Numbered from the stretch's first letter, positions 1 through 6,900 are shown. The stretch is 38,894 nt of DNA from Crocinitomicaceae bacterium (GCA_021740745.1 JAIOZF010000022.1:1-38894); one strand, 5' to 3'. The notes: generated by a model not told the origin, from the letters alone. A program made the numbers and translations.

Positions 1-455
1 GAATGGGCTTTAAACAAGCAATGCAAATCTTGGATGGTGGACGTATTTCTATTGCAGCGCTAAGTTGTGGAGTTGCACGTGGAGCGTATGAAGCTGCCTT
101 GAAATATTCTAAAGAGCGAGAACAGTTCGGAAATCCGATTTCTAATTTCCAAGCAATCGCATTTAAGTTGGCAGATATGGCGACTCAAGTTGAAGCAGCG
201 CAATTACTGACTTTTCAAGCAGCTTACCTTAAGAACAACAAAAAAGGATTAACGAAAGAAGGTGCGTTTGCTAAATACTATGCAAGTGAAGTAGCCGTTC
301 ATTGTGGGAACGAAGCAATGCAAATTATGGGTGGTTATGGATACACAAGAGAGTACCCGGCAGAGAAGTTTTTGAGAGATGCTAGATTGATGACAATTGG
401 CGAAGGAACCTCTGAGATTCAAAAAATTGTAATTTCCAGAGAAATTTTAAAATAA
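1..455 (+). CDS. Acyl-CoA dehydrogenase, C-terminal part (5' end outside window)
   Basis: This is the last ~150 residues of an acyl-CoA dehydrogenase, the flavoprotein that introduces the alpha-beta double bond into acyl-CoA thioesters. The all-helical C-terminal domain is recognisable: [19 protein letters not shown], then the family stretch with [14 protein letters not shown], then the FAD-contacting [21 protein letters not shown] segment and the terminal [15 protein letters not shown]. The reading frame is open to the left window edge, so the ATG at base 3 is an internal methionine and not the start. The substrate chain length cannot be told from this fragment. It ends with TAA at 453-455, just before the rpsU promoter. 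Confidence 0.95.
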   Translation, partial: MGFKQAMQILDGGRISIAALSCGVARGAYEAALKYSKEREQFGNPISNFQAIAFKLADMATQVEAAQLLTFQAAYLKNNKKGLTKEGAFAKYYASEVAVHCGNEAMQIMGGYGYTREYPAEKFLRDARLMTIGEGTSEIQKIVISREILK

Positions 456-457
456 TT

Positions 458-488
458 ATTGCAGCTAAATAAATTAGTTATATATTTG
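458..488 (+). promoter_or_regulatory. Bacteroidota-type promoter for rpsU
   Basis: A -33 element ATTG (458-461) is followed after exactly 19 bases by TATATTTG (481-488), a perfect match to the TAnnTTTG -7 consensus of the Bacteroidota primary sigma factor. It lies 35 bases before the rpsU ATG, leaving a short A-rich leader. This is a sequence match with no experimental support. Confidence 0.75.
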
Positions 489-523
489 CAACCCGATTTA
501 GAAAAAAAATAACACTACAAGAT

Positions 524-715
524 ATGTTGATAATTCCAGTAAAAGAAGGAGAAAATATTGAAAGAGCTCTTAAGAAGTACAAGAAAAAGTACGATAAGAC
601 GAATGTAATGAAACAGCTTAGAGGCCGTAAGGAGTTTGTTAAGCCTTCAATTACTAAGCGTCAACAAAGATTACGTGCTGTGTACAAGCAACACCTTCTT
701 CAATCTGAAATTTAA
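524..715 (+). CDS. rpsU: 30S ribosomal protein bS21
   Basis: A 63-residue basic protein beginning MLIIPVKEGENIERALKKYKKK, the usual N-terminus of bS21 in Bacteroidota, with an Arg/Lys-rich helical C-terminal half. bS21 sits near the 3' end of 16S rRNA on the small subunit. In Flavobacterium it has been reported to help occlude the anti-Shine-Dalgarno sequence, explaining why this phylum rarely uses Shine-Dalgarno pairing. The leader here (489-523) shows no GGAGG-like motif. An AAGGAG occurs only inside the gene at 546-551, too far downstream to act as a ribosome-binding site for this ATG. The gene has its own promoter and terminator and appears to be monocistronic. Confidence 0.97.
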   Translation: MLIIPVKEGENIERALKKYKKKYDKTNVMKQLRGRKEFVKPSITKRQQRLRAVYKQHLLQSEI

Positions 716-742
716 TTGAAACTTTTGTTTTAATAAAACGTT

Positions 743-766
743 AAGGAGCCTATGGCTCCTTTTTTT
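743..766 (+). terminator. Rho-independent terminator after rpsU
   Basis: AAGGAGCC (743-750) pairs with GGCTCCTT (754-761) around a TAT loop, and the T run continues to 766. The next ATG, the chosen xerC start, is at 767, so the terminator directly abuts that gene. Confidence 0.85.
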
Positions 767-1639
767 ATGCACGATATTTTTGACACTTATTTAAGAGTGG
801 AAAAACGCTATTCCGATCATACGGCCGTAGCTTATCATCATGACGTGGAGCAATTCTTTCTTTTTTATGGTGAACCAGGGACTGAATTGAATAAAATAAA
901 TCATGCATCAATTCGAACATGGATTGTAGATCTGTTTGAAAAAGAAGTAAGCAGAAAGACAATTAATCGCAAACTGTCCTCATTGAGAACATATTTCAAA
1001 TGGTTGAAAAAGGAAGGTGTTGCAACAGGCAACCCATTAGCAAAAGTAACAGGACCTAAAAGTGAAAAACGGTTGCCTCAATTTGCTAAGGAGTCAGAAC
1101 TTAAATCAGAAAAACTAGAAGGTCTTTTTTCTGATGATTTTGATGGAGTGAGAGACCGTTTGATTTTTGAAATATTCTATCAAACAGGAATTCGATTGTC
1201 TGAGTTAATTGAGTTGAAGGATGAAAACGTCGCTAGTGACCGTATCAAGGTTTTCGGAAAAAGACAAAAGGAACGCATTATCCCAATTAGTCAAGAATTA
1301 TCATTTTTAATAAATACTTATCGCTCAGGTAGAAAGCAAATGGAACTTGATTCCAATTATTTCTTTTTGTTAAATAATGGTAAGAAATTATATCCAAAGT
1401 TTGTTTACAGAAAAATTAATAATTACCTTGGTTGTGCAACGAATTTGGATAAAACCAGTCCACACGTGCTGCGACATACCTTTGCAACACATTTATTGAA
1501 TAATGGAGCTGGACTTGAAACCTTGAAAGATTTATTAGGTCACGCTAATTTATCTGCAACACAGGTTTATACCCATAATTCATTTGCAAAATTGACACAA
1601 ATATATTCACAAGCTCACCCACGTGGGCGCAAAAACTAA
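767..1639 (+). CDS. xerC: Tyrosine recombinase XerC/XerD-like
   Basis: A 290-residue site-specific tyrosine recombinase of the kind that resolves chromosome dimers at dif. An N-terminal SAM-like core-binding domain (about residues 1-85) is followed by the catalytic domain. All expected active-site residues are visible: Arg143 in TGIRLSEL, Lys165 in FGKRQKER, His233 and Arg236 in HVLRHTFATH, His259 in LLGHANLS and nucleophile Tyr268 in QVYTH. The ATG at 767 is preferred because the in-frame ATG at 752 lies inside the terminator hairpin of rpsU and would add only five residues (MAPFF). No separate promoter is visible, so expression may need read-through from rpsU. The hpf gene follows after 4 bases. 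Whether it acts as XerC or XerD cannot be decided from sequence alone. Confidence 0.93.
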   Translation: MHDIFDTYLRVEKRYSDHTAVAYHHDVEQFFLFYGEPGTELNKINHASIRTWIVDLFEKEVSRKTINRKLSSLRTYFKWLKKEGVATGNPLAKVTGPKSEKRLPQFAKESELKSEKLEGLFSDDFDGVRDRLIFEIFYQTGIRLSELIELKDENVASDRIKVFGKRQKERIIPISQELSFLINTYRSGRKQMELDSNYFFLLNNGKKLYPKFVYRKINNYLGCATNLDKTSPHVLRHTFATHLLNNGAGLETLKDLLGHANLSATQVYTHNSFAKLTQIYSQAHPRGRKN

Positions 1640-1643
1640 AGTC

Positions 1644-1937
1644 ATGGACATACAAGTGCACTCAATTCATTTCACAGCAGACAAAAAGTTGATTGATTTT
1701 ATAAATGAGAAAGTAGGAAAATTAGATCTTTTCTTTGAGAACATAATAGCTGGAGAAGTCTTTTTAAGAATAGATAAAAGTCAAGAAGGTGACAATAAAG
1801 TAGCAGAAGTGAAAATACTAATTCCTGGAAAGGAGCTTTTCGCTAAGAAACAGTGTAAAACATTTGAAGAGGCTACTGACTTAGCCGTTGAGGCATTGCG
1901 TAAGCAGGTTAAGAAGCATAAAGAAAAAGTAGCATAA
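1644..1937 (+). CDS. hpf: Ribosome hibernation promoting factor, short form (HPF/YfiA family)
   Basis: A 97-residue protein of the ribosome hibernation factor family, which binds the 30S decoding region in stationary phase and promotes 70S inactivation or dimer formation. It shows the usual beta-alpha-beta-beta-beta-alpha pattern, starting MDIQVHSIHFTADKKL and ending in a basic helix (LRKQVKKHKEKVA). It lacks the C-terminal dimerisation domain of long HPF. The ATG at 1644 is used. A GTG at 1623 would extend it into the end of xerC and adds residues unlike the family. It is closely spaced after xerC (4 bases) and is probably co-transcribed. A strong terminator follows. Confidence 0.93.
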   Translation: MDIQVHSIHFTADKKLIDFINEKVGKLDLFFENIIAGEVFLRIDKSQEGDNKVAEVKILIPGKELFAKKQCKTFEEATDLAVEALRKQVKKHKEKVA

Positions 1938-1956
1938 AATTAACGAAATCAAGAAG

Positions 1957-1992
1957 ATATGGGTAGCAAGATTTGTTACCCATATTTTTTTT
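1957..1992 (+). terminator. Rho-independent terminator after hpf
   Basis: A 13-bp stem with one G-U pair, ATATGGGTAGCAA (1957-1969) with TTGTTACCCATAT (1973-1985), a three-base loop, and a run of eight T. It separates hpf from the tRNA operon. Confidence 0.9.
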
Positions 1993-2013
1993 CAAAAAAA
2001 ATCAAAAAAACAC

Positions 2014-2043
2014 TTGTATTAAAAGATTTCTTTCCTACATTTG
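2014..2043 (+). promoter_or_regulatory. Bacteroidota-type promoter for the tRNA-tuf operon
   Basis: TTG (2014-2016), 19 bases, then TACATTTG (2036-2043), matching the TAnnTTTG -7 consensus with ideal spacing. It lies 60 bases before the first tRNA and is the only good promoter match in the gap after hpf. Confidence 0.75.
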
Positions 2044-2103
2044 CAAACCCAAAACGGGAAACACTTTAATAGTTCTTTCAATATCGAATTTAATACCAAC
2101 ACC

Positions 2104-2177
2104 GCCGGTGTAGCTCAGTTGGCCAGAGCAGCTGATTTGTAATCAGCTGGTCGGGGGTTCGAATCCCTCCACCGGCT
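2104..2177 (+). tRNA. tRNA-Thr (anticodon TGT)
   Basis: A complete cloverleaf: acceptor GCCGGTG (2104-2110) pairs with CACCGGC (2170-2176), with T as discriminator base. The anticodon stem GCTGA/TCAGC encloses TTTGTAA, giving anticodon TGT (2138-2140). The T arm contains GGTTCGAATCC. CCA is not encoded. It is the first gene of a four-tRNA run ahead of tuf, the position thrU holds in E. coli. Confidence 0.97.
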
Positions 2178-2187
2178 CGGAATTGTT

Positions 2188-2268
2188 GGGGAGATACTCA
2201 AGTGGCTAACGAGGGCAGACTGTAAATCTGTTGGGCAACCTTCGAAGGTTCGAATCCTTCTCTCCCCA
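2188..2268 (+). tRNA. tRNA-Tyr (anticodon GTA)
   Basis: A class II tRNA with a long variable arm. Acceptor GGGGAGA (2188-2194) pairs with TCTCCCC (2261-2267), discriminator A. The anticodon loop CTGTAAA gives GTA (2222-2224). The extra arm TGGGCAACCTTCG and T arm GGTTCGAATCC are visible. CCA is not encoded. Only 10 bases separate it from the preceding tRNA-Thr. Confidence 0.97.
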
Positions 2269-2290
2269 CATAGTATTTAAACGAAAAAAA

Positions 2291-2363
2291 GCGGGAGTAG
2301 CTCAGTTGGTAGAGCGTCAGCCTTCCAAGCTGAGGGTCGCGAGTTCGAATCTCGTCTCCCGCT
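2291..2363 (+). tRNA. tRNA-Gly (anticodon TCC)
   Basis: Acceptor GCGGGAG (2291-2297) pairs with CTCCCGC (2356-2362), discriminator T. The anticodon stem TCAGC/GCTGA encloses CTTCCAA, anticodon TCC. The D arm GCTCAGTTGGTAGAGC and T arm AGTTCGAATCT are canonical. CCA is not encoded. It corresponds in position to glyT of E. coli. Confidence 0.97.
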
Positions 2364-2380
2364 CTTTATTGAAAGACCTG

Positions 2381-2452
2381 GCCGGTGTAGCTCAGGGGTA
2401 GAGCGCTTCCTTGGTAAGGAAGAGGTCACGAGTTCAATTCTCGTCATTGGCT
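2381..2452 (+). tRNA. tRNA-Thr (anticodon GGT)
   Basis: Acceptor GCCGGTG (2381-2387) pairs with CATTGGC (2445-2451) with two consecutive G-U wobble pairs. The discriminator is T. The anticodon stem CTTCC/GGAAG encloses TTGGTAA, anticodon GGT. The T loop is TTCAATT, not the TTCGAAT of the neighbouring tRNAs. CCA is not encoded. It is the second threonine isoacceptor of the cluster and directly precedes tuf, like thrT of E. coli. Confidence 0.96.
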
Positions 2453-2468
2453 CGAAGAAAAAAGGATG

Positions 2469-2490
2469 TTTCACTCAGAAATGGGTGAAA
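2469..2490 (+). promoter_or_regulatory. Stem-loop with GAAA tetraloop in the tuf leader
   Basis: TTTCACTCA (2469-2477) pairs with TGGGTGAAA (2482-2490), including one G-U pair, around a GAAA tetraloop. No T run follows, so it is not a simple terminator. It sits between tRNA-Thr and tuf and would be the first structure on the tuf mRNA after tRNA 3' processing. The function is unknown. Confidence 0.5.
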
Positions 2491-2543
2491 TTTGGTATAT
2501 CCAAAAAGTTTGTTTTTTTATTAACTAAGTAACAAATAGAACA

Positions 2544-3731
2544 ATGGCTAAGGAAAATTTTGATCGTTCCAAACCACACGTGAACATCGGGACTATAGGT
2601 CACGTCGATCATGGTAAAACAACATTAACAGCTGCAATCTCTAGCGTATTGTCTAGTAGAGGATTGGCTGCAGTACGTGATTTCTCTTCAATCGACAACG
2701 CGCCGGAAGAAAAAGAACGTGGTATTACTATTAACACATCTCACATTGAGTACGAAACGTTAAACCGTCACTACGCTCACGTTGACTGTCCAGGTCACGC
2801 GGATTACGTAAAGAACATGGTAACGGGAGCTGCTCAAATGGATGGTGCTATCCTTGTAGTTGCGGCTACAGATGGTCCAATGCCACAAACACGTGAGCAC
2901 ATCCTATTAGGTCGTCAAGTTGGTGTTCCTCGTATGGTTGTATTCATGAACAAAGTTGATATGGTTGATGATGAGGAGTTATTAGAATTAGTTGAAATGG
3001 AGATTCGCGAATTGCTTTCTTTCTACAACTATGATGGTGACAACGCGCCAGTAATCAAAGGATCTGCTTTAGGTGCATTGAATGGTGAAGACAAGTGGGT
3101 TGCTACAATCGACGAATTAATGGATGCAGTTGATACATACATCGAATTGCCTCCACGTGAAGTTGACAAGCCGTTCTTGATGCCAGTTGAAGATGTATTT
3201 ACGATCACTGGTCGTGGTACAGTTGCAACGGGTCGTATCGAAACAGGTGTTATCAACTCAGGTGAATCAGTAGATATCTTAGGTATGGGTGAGGTTAAAT
3301 TAACTTCAACTGTAACAGGTGTTGAGATGTTCCGTAAGATCCTTGATAGAGGTGAAGCTGGAGATAACGTTGGATTATTACTACGTGGTATTGAGAAATC
3401 TCAAATCAAGCGTGGAATGGTTATCTGTAAGCCAGGTTCAACTACTCCTCATACTGATTTCAAAGCGGAAATCTATGTATTGAAGAAAGAAGAAGGTGGA
3501 CGTCACACTCCATTCCATAACAGATACCGTCCTCAATTCTATTTCCGTACAACTGACGTAACTGGAGAGATCTTACTTACAGATGGTCGTGAAATGGTTA
3601 TGCCAGGTGATAACGTATCTATCAATGTTAAGTTGATTGTACCTGTAGCAATGGACAAAGGTTTACGTTTCGCTATCCGTGAAGGTGGTAGAACTGTAGG
3701 TGCTGGTCAGGTTACTGAAATCATCGCTTAA
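2544..3731 (+). CDS. tuf: Translation elongation factor Tu
   Basis: A full-length 395-residue EF-Tu, the GTPase that delivers aminoacyl-tRNA to the ribosomal A site. The GTP-binding motifs are intact: P-loop GHVDHGKT (19-26), DCPGH (81-85) with the catalytic-region histidine, and NKVD (136-139). Domains 2 and 3 follow, with the family end [13 protein letters not shown]. It lies downstream of four tRNA genes in what looks like one operon, so the mRNA 5' end is probably made by tRNA processing. Codon use is strongly biased as expected for an abundant protein (for example many CGT arginines). A terminator with a TTCG loop follows. Confidence 0.99.
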   Translation: MAKENFDRSKPHVNIGTIGHVDHGKTTLTAAISSVLSSRGLAAVRDFSSIDNAPEEKERGITINTSHIEYETLNRHYAHVDCPGHADYVKNMVTGAAQMDGAILVVAATDGPMPQTREHILLGRQVGVPRMVVFMNKVDMVDDEELLELVEMEIRELLSFYNYDGDNAPVIKGSALGALNGEDKWVATIDELMDAVDTYIELPPREVDKPFLMPVEDVFTITGRGTVATGRIETGVINSGESVDILGMGEVKLTSTVTGVEMFRKILDRGEAGDNVGLLLRGIEKSQIKRGMVICKPGSTTPHTDFKAEIYVLKKEEGGRHTPFHNRYRPQFYFRTTDVTGEILLTDGREMVMPGDNVSINVKLIVPVAMDKGLRFAIREGGRTVGAGQVTEIIA

Positions 3732-3755
3732 TTTTATAAAGTGATATAAAATAGT

Positions 3756-3779
3756 AAAGGGGAGTTCGCTCCCCTTTTT
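3756..3779 (+). terminator. Rho-independent terminator after tuf
   Basis: AAAGGGGAG (3756-3764) pairs with CTCCCCTTT (3769-3777) around a stable TTCG tetraloop, with T to 3779. Only two bases separate it from the first base of tRNA-Trp, leaving no room for an independent promoter. Confidence 0.88.
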
Positions 3780-3781
3780 AT

Positions 3782-3854
3782 ACGGGCGTAGCTCAGCTGG
3801 TAGAGTAGTGGTCTCCAAAACCATTGGTCGTGGGTTCGAATCCTACCGCCCGTG
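3782..3854 (+). tRNA. tRNA-Trp (anticodon CCA)
   Basis: Acceptor ACGGGCG (3782-3788) pairs with CGCCCGT (3847-3853), discriminator G. The anticodon stem GTGGT/ACCAT (one G-U) encloses CTCCAAA, anticodon CCA. The T arm is GGGTTCGAATCCT. The 3' CCA is not encoded. It sits between the tuf terminator and secE, a placement known from many bacterial secE operons. Confidence 0.97.
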
Positions 3855-3871
3855 CAAAAAAAACGATAGAA

Positions 3872-4093
3872 GTGTCAAAAGTAAAAGAATATTTCAGCGA
3901 AACAGTGAACGAAATGGTTCACAACGTTACCTGGCCAACATGGAAGGAGCTGCAGAGCAATACTATTATTGTTGTTGTAGCATCTGTCATTATAGCATTA
4001 ATCATTTTTGTAATGGATTTTGCTTTCGGTATTTCAGGTGATCCAAAAGCATTTTGGAAAGGAGCGTTAGGTTTTATTTACGGTATGTTTTAA
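3872..4093 (+). CDS. secE: Preprotein translocase subunit SecE
   Basis: A 73-residue SecE, the small essential subunit that clamps SecY in the inner membrane. The family motif VTWPTWKELQSN precedes one transmembrane helix (about residues 31-52, TIIVVVASVIIALIIFVMDF). The start is taken as GTG at 3872, because the frame upstream runs back into tRNA-Trp and no ATG is available. The resulting N-terminus MSKVKEYFSETVNEMVH fits the family. It begins 17 bases after tRNA-Trp and nusG follows 10 bases later, so the three are probably one transcript. Confidence 0.93.
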   Translation: MSKVKEYFSETVNEMVHNVTWPTWKELQSNTIIVVVASVIIALIIFVMDFAFGISGDPKAFWKGALGFIYGMF

Positions 4094-4103
4094 TTAATGC
4101 CAA

Positions 4104-4655
4104 ATGGGAGATATTAAAAAACGATGGTATGTCGTTAGAGCTGTAAGTGGAAAAGAAAAAAAAGTTAAGGAATATCTTGATTTAGAGATTTCTCGCTTAA
4201 AGCTTGACGATTTTGTTTCACAAGTGCTAATTCCAACTGAGAAGGTTTTCCAAATCAGAAATGGAAAGAAAGTAAGCAAAGAAAGAGCGTACCTTCCAGG
4301 TTACGTTTTAATCGAAGCTACTTTGGCAGGTGAGGTAACGCACGTGATTAAAAGTATTCCAAACGTAATTGGGTTCTTAGGAACTGAAAAAGGTGGTGAA
4401 CCTGTTCCAATGCGTTTGAGTGAAGTGAATAGAATTCTTGGTAAAGTGGATGAGTTATCTGAAACGGAAGAAGAAATGAAAATTCCATTTGTTATTGGAG
4501 AATCTGTTAAAGTTATAGACGGACCATTCAATAACTTTAGTGGGGTTATTGATGAAATAAACGAAGAGAAGAAGAAACTAAAAGTAATGGTGAAAATCTT
4601 CGGTCGTAAAAACTTGCTTGAATTAAGTTACATGCAGGTTGAAAAAGAAGTTTAA
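4104..4655 (+). CDS. nusG: Transcription termination/antitermination factor NusG
   Basis: A 183-residue NusG, which binds the RNA polymerase clamp, modulates pausing and Rho action, and can couple RNA polymerase to the ribosome. The N-terminal NGN domain starts RWYVVRAVSGKEKKV and contains LPGYVLIEA. The C-terminal KOW domain (from about residue 128) shows GESVKVIDGPFNNFSGVIDEI. The ATG at 4104 gives the usual N-terminus. It lies between secE and rplK as in most bacteria. Confidence 0.98.
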   Translation: MGDIKKRWYVVRAVSGKEKKVKEYLDLEISRLKLDDFVSQVLIPTEKVFQIRNGKKVSKERAYLPGYVLIEATLAGEVTHVIKSIPNVIGFLGTEKGGEPVPMRLSEVNRILGKVDELSETEEEMKIPFVIGESVKVIDGPFNNFSGVIDEINEEKKKLKVMVKIFGRKNLLELSYMQVEKEV

Positions 4656-4671
4656 TTGCTTATTAACCGTA

Positions 4672-4709
4672 GGAGTGAGGAAAGCGATTAAAGCTTCCCG
4701 TAAGTACTC
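4672..4709 (+). promoter_or_regulatory. Candidate ribosomal protein L1-binding leader before rplK
   Basis: A two-helix structure in the 81-base nusG-rplK gap. GAGT (4673-4676) pairs with ACTC (4706-4709), and GGAA-GC (4679-4685, one bulged A) pairs with GCTTCC (4693-4698). They are separated by an asymmetric internal loop rich in purines on the 3' side (CGTAAG). This layout resembles the L1 site of 23S rRNA and the L1 autoregulatory sites of rplKA mRNAs. It is a structural analogy only. Confidence 0.35.
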
Positions 4710-4736
4710 ATGTTTGACTACATAAATTGAATACAA

Positions 4737-5183
4737 ATGGCTAAAGAAGTAGCAGCGTTGATCAAATTACAGATCAAAGGTGGTGCAGCTAACCCGTCGC
4801 CTCCAGTTGGACCAGCACTTGGTGCTAAAGGTGTTAATATTATGGAGTTCTGCAAGCAGTTTAATGCTCGTACGCAGGATAAAATGGGGAAAGTTGTACC
4901 AGTAGTTATCACTGTTTACGGTGATAAATCTTTTGATTTTGTTCTAAAAACCCCACCAGCAGCAATTCAGATTGTTGAGTACACTAAAATCAAAAAAGGA
5001 TCATCTGAGCCTAACCGTGTTAAGGTTGGTTCTATTTCTTGGGATCAAGTGCGCTTAATCGCTGAAGATAAGATGCCGGATTTAAATTGTTTCACTGTAG
5101 ATTCAGCTATGAGAATGGTTGCAGGTACAGCTCGAAGCATGGGAGTTACAGTTAAAGGTGGTGAGGCACCGAAAACCAAATAA
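4737..5183 (+). CDS. rplK: 50S ribosomal protein uL11
   Basis: A 148-residue uL11, part of the GTPase-associated centre that contacts elongation factors and the L7/L12 stalk. The N-terminal domain contains the Pro-rich switch [20 protein letters not shown], and the rRNA-binding C-terminal domain ends [15 protein letters not shown]. Length and ends match the family. It is the first gene of rplKAJL, followed by rplA after 10 bases, and a possible L1-binding leader lies upstream. Confidence 0.98.
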   Translation: MAKEVAALIKLQIKGGAANPSPPVGPALGAKGVNIMEFCKQFNARTQDKMGKVVPVVITVYGDKSFDFVLKTPPAAIQIVEYTKIKKGSSEPNRVKVGSISWDQVRLIAEDKMPDLNCFTVDSAMRMVAGTARSMGVTVKGGEAPKTK

Positions 5184-5193
5184 TTGATAAGTT

Positions 5194-5889
5194 ATGGGAA
5201 GAGTATCTAAAAAGAGAAAAGAGGTACTAGCTAAAGTTGATTTAGCTAAACCTTACTCCTTAACTGAAGCATGTGATTTGGTTAAGGCAATTACTACCAC
5301 TAAGTTTGATGCCTCTGTTGATATCAGTGTGCGTCTAGGTGTTGACCCGCGTAAAGCGAACCAGATGGTTCGTGGAACTGTGGCTTTACCTCATGGAACT
5401 GGAAAGGATGTCCGAGTACTTGTACTTTGTACACCTGATAAAGAAGCTGAGGCAAAAGCAGCAGGTGCTGATCATGTTGGTCTAGATGACTATATTGAGA
5501 AAATCAAAGGCGGTTGGACCGGGATTGATGTCATTATTACAATGCCAGCAGTGATGGGTAAGGTTGGAGCTTTAGGTCGTATTTTAGGACCAAGAGGTTT
5601 AATGCCGAATCCAAAAACTGGTACAGTAACGATGGAAGTCGGTAAAGCAGTTCAAGAAGTAAAAGCAGGTAAAATCGACTTCAAAGTTGATAAGTATGGT
5701 ATCGTTCATTCATCTGTTGGAAAGGTTAGTTTCGAAGGAAACATGATCCGTGAAAACGCAAATGAATTGATCCAAACACTTGTGAAGTTAAAGCCTTCTG
5801 CTGCTAAAGGAACATATATCAAGAGTATTTACTTGAGTTCTACGATGAGCCCTGGTGTCCAAGTGGACGCAAAGTCTGTTAGTGCTTAA
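5194..5889 (+). CDS. rplA: 50S ribosomal protein uL1
   Basis: A 231-residue uL1 of the L1 stalk, which moves deacylated tRNA out of the E site and in many bacteria represses its own rplKA mRNA. The family signature [18 protein letters not shown] is present, and the C-terminal [17 protein letters not shown] is typical. It lies between rplK and rplJ with short gaps (10 and 11 bases). The 11-base gap to rplJ leaves no space for a separate L10 leader, so L10-dependent control, if any, must act elsewhere. Confidence 0.98.
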   Translation: MGRVSKKRKEVLAKVDLAKPYSLTEACDLVKAITTTKFDASVDISVRLGVDPRKANQMVRGTVALPHGTGKDVRVLVLCTPDKEAEAKAAGADHVGLDDYIEKIKGGWTGIDVIITMPAVMGKVGALGRILGPRGLMPNPKTGTVTMEVGKAVQEVKAGKIDFKVDKYGIVHSSVGKVSFEGNMIRENANELIQTLVKLKPSAAKGTYIKSIYLSSTMSPGVQVDAKSVSA

Positions 5890-5900
5890 AACTTACGAAA

Positions 5901-6422
5901 ATGACAAGAGAAGAAAAAGCAAAGTATATAGATGAATTAACAGCAGAATTAACTGCTTCTAATATCTTCTATTTGGCAGACACAGCGGAATTGACAGTTG
6001 AAGTAGTAAACAACCTTCGTAGAAGATGTTTCCAATCTAACATCCGCATGAAAGTAGTAAAGAATACTTTATTACAGAAAGCAATGGATCGTGTTGATGG
6101 AAAAGACTTCGGGAACTTGGGAGAAACGCTTTCAGGAGCGACTTCTATCATGTTCAGTGAGGTTGGTAATCTTCCGGCTAAATTAATTCAGGAGTTTCGT
6201 AAGAAAAACGAAAAACCAGTTCTTAAAGGTGCTTACATCGATGAAGCAGTATTTGTTGGTGATAACCAATTAGATGCATTAGCTAACTTGAAGAGCAGAG
6301 ATGAATTAATCGGAGATATTATCGGTTTATTACAAAGTCCTGCAAAGAACGTTGTTTCTGGACTTACAGGTGCTGGCAGCAAAATCGCTGGTATCCTAAA
6401 AACGCTCGAAGAAAGAGCATAA
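5901..6422 (+). CDS. rplJ: 50S ribosomal protein uL10
   Basis: A 173-residue uL10, the stalk base that anchors L7/L12 dimers. The N-terminal rRNA-binding domain includes LRRRCFQSNIRMKVVKNTLL, and the C-terminal helix (LLQSPAKNVVSGLTGAGSKIAGILKTLEERA) is the L7/L12 docking helix. rplL follows after a 42-base AT-rich gap with no visible promoter or terminator. Confidence 0.98.
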   Translation: MTREEKAKYIDELTAELTASNIFYLADTAELTVEVVNNLRRRCFQSNIRMKVVKNTLLQKAMDRVDGKDFGNLGETLSGATSIMFSEVGNLPAKLIQEFRKKNEKPVLKGAYIDEAVFVGDNQLDALANLKSRDELIGDIIGLLQSPAKNVVSGLTGAGSKIAGILKTLEERA

Positions 6423-6464
6423 TTAATTATTATTTTTTGTTGAATTTTTATTAAATCAAATAAA

Positions 6465-6842
6465 ATGGCTGATATTAAGCAAATCGCGGAAACGCTAGTT
6501 AACCTTACAGTAAAGGAAGTAAACGAATTAGCAACTATCCTTAAGGATGAGTATGGAATCGAACCAGCTGCGGCTGCTCCAGTTATGATGGCTGGTGGTG
6601 GTGCTGCTGCAGGTGAGGCTGCTGCTGAGCAAACAGAATTCACTGTAATTCTTAAAGCTGGTGGACCAAACAAATTAGCGGTAGTGAAACTTGTTAAGGA
6701 ATTAACAGGAAACGGATTGAAAGAGTCTAAAGACTTAGTTGATGCTGCACCTTCTACATTGAAAGAAGCTGTTTCTAAAGACGAAGCTGAAGGACTTAAG
6801 AATGCTCTAGTTGAAGCTGGAGCTGAAGTTGAGATTAAGTAA
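6465..6842 (+). CDS. rplL: 50S ribosomal protein bL12 (L7/L12)
   Basis: A 125-residue bL12. An N-terminal dimerisation helix ([25 protein letters not shown]) is followed by an Ala/Gly-rich hinge around residues 34-52, then the conserved factor-binding domain with [21 protein letters not shown] and [13 protein letters not shown]. It is present in several copies per ribosome, which fits the strong hairpin downstream that would lower transcription of rpoBC relative to rplL. Confidence 0.98.
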   Translation: MADIKQIAETLVNLTVKEVNELATILKDEYGIEPAAAAPVMMAGGGAAAGEAAAEQTEFTVILKAGGPNKLAVVKLVKELTGNGLKESKDLVDAAPSTLKEAVSKDEAEGLKNALVEAGAEVEIK

Positions 6843-6857
6843 TTATCTACTTCATTT

Positions 6858-6900
6858 ACAGGAAAGGCGTCCCGATTTTCGGGTTGCCTATTCCTGTTTT
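6858..6900 (+). terminator. Attenuator-like terminator between rplL and rpoB
   Basis: A long interrupted hairpin: ACAGGAA (6858-6864) with TTCCTGT (6891-6897), AGGC (6865-6868) with GCCT (6886-6889), and CCCG (6871-6874) with CGGG (6880-6883), followed by TTTT. No new promoter is visible before rpoB, so this is best read as a partial terminator inside the operon, as known between rplL and rpoB in E. coli. Confidence 0.7.

Noticed and set aside
720-727. Promoter for xerC at AACTTTTG
   Set aside because: The first consensus base is wrong and there is no TTG 19 bases upstream.
2277-2474. Minus-strand open frame of 65 codons across tRNA-Gly and tRNA-Thr
   Set aside because: It is the complement of tRNA genes; the apparent protein (with EPMTRIELVTSSLP-like text) is a well-known artefact of tRNA loci.
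3808-4041. Plus-strand frame starting inside tRNA-Trp and overlapping secE
   Set aside because: It is out of frame with secE, begins within the tRNA, and shows no protein-like features.
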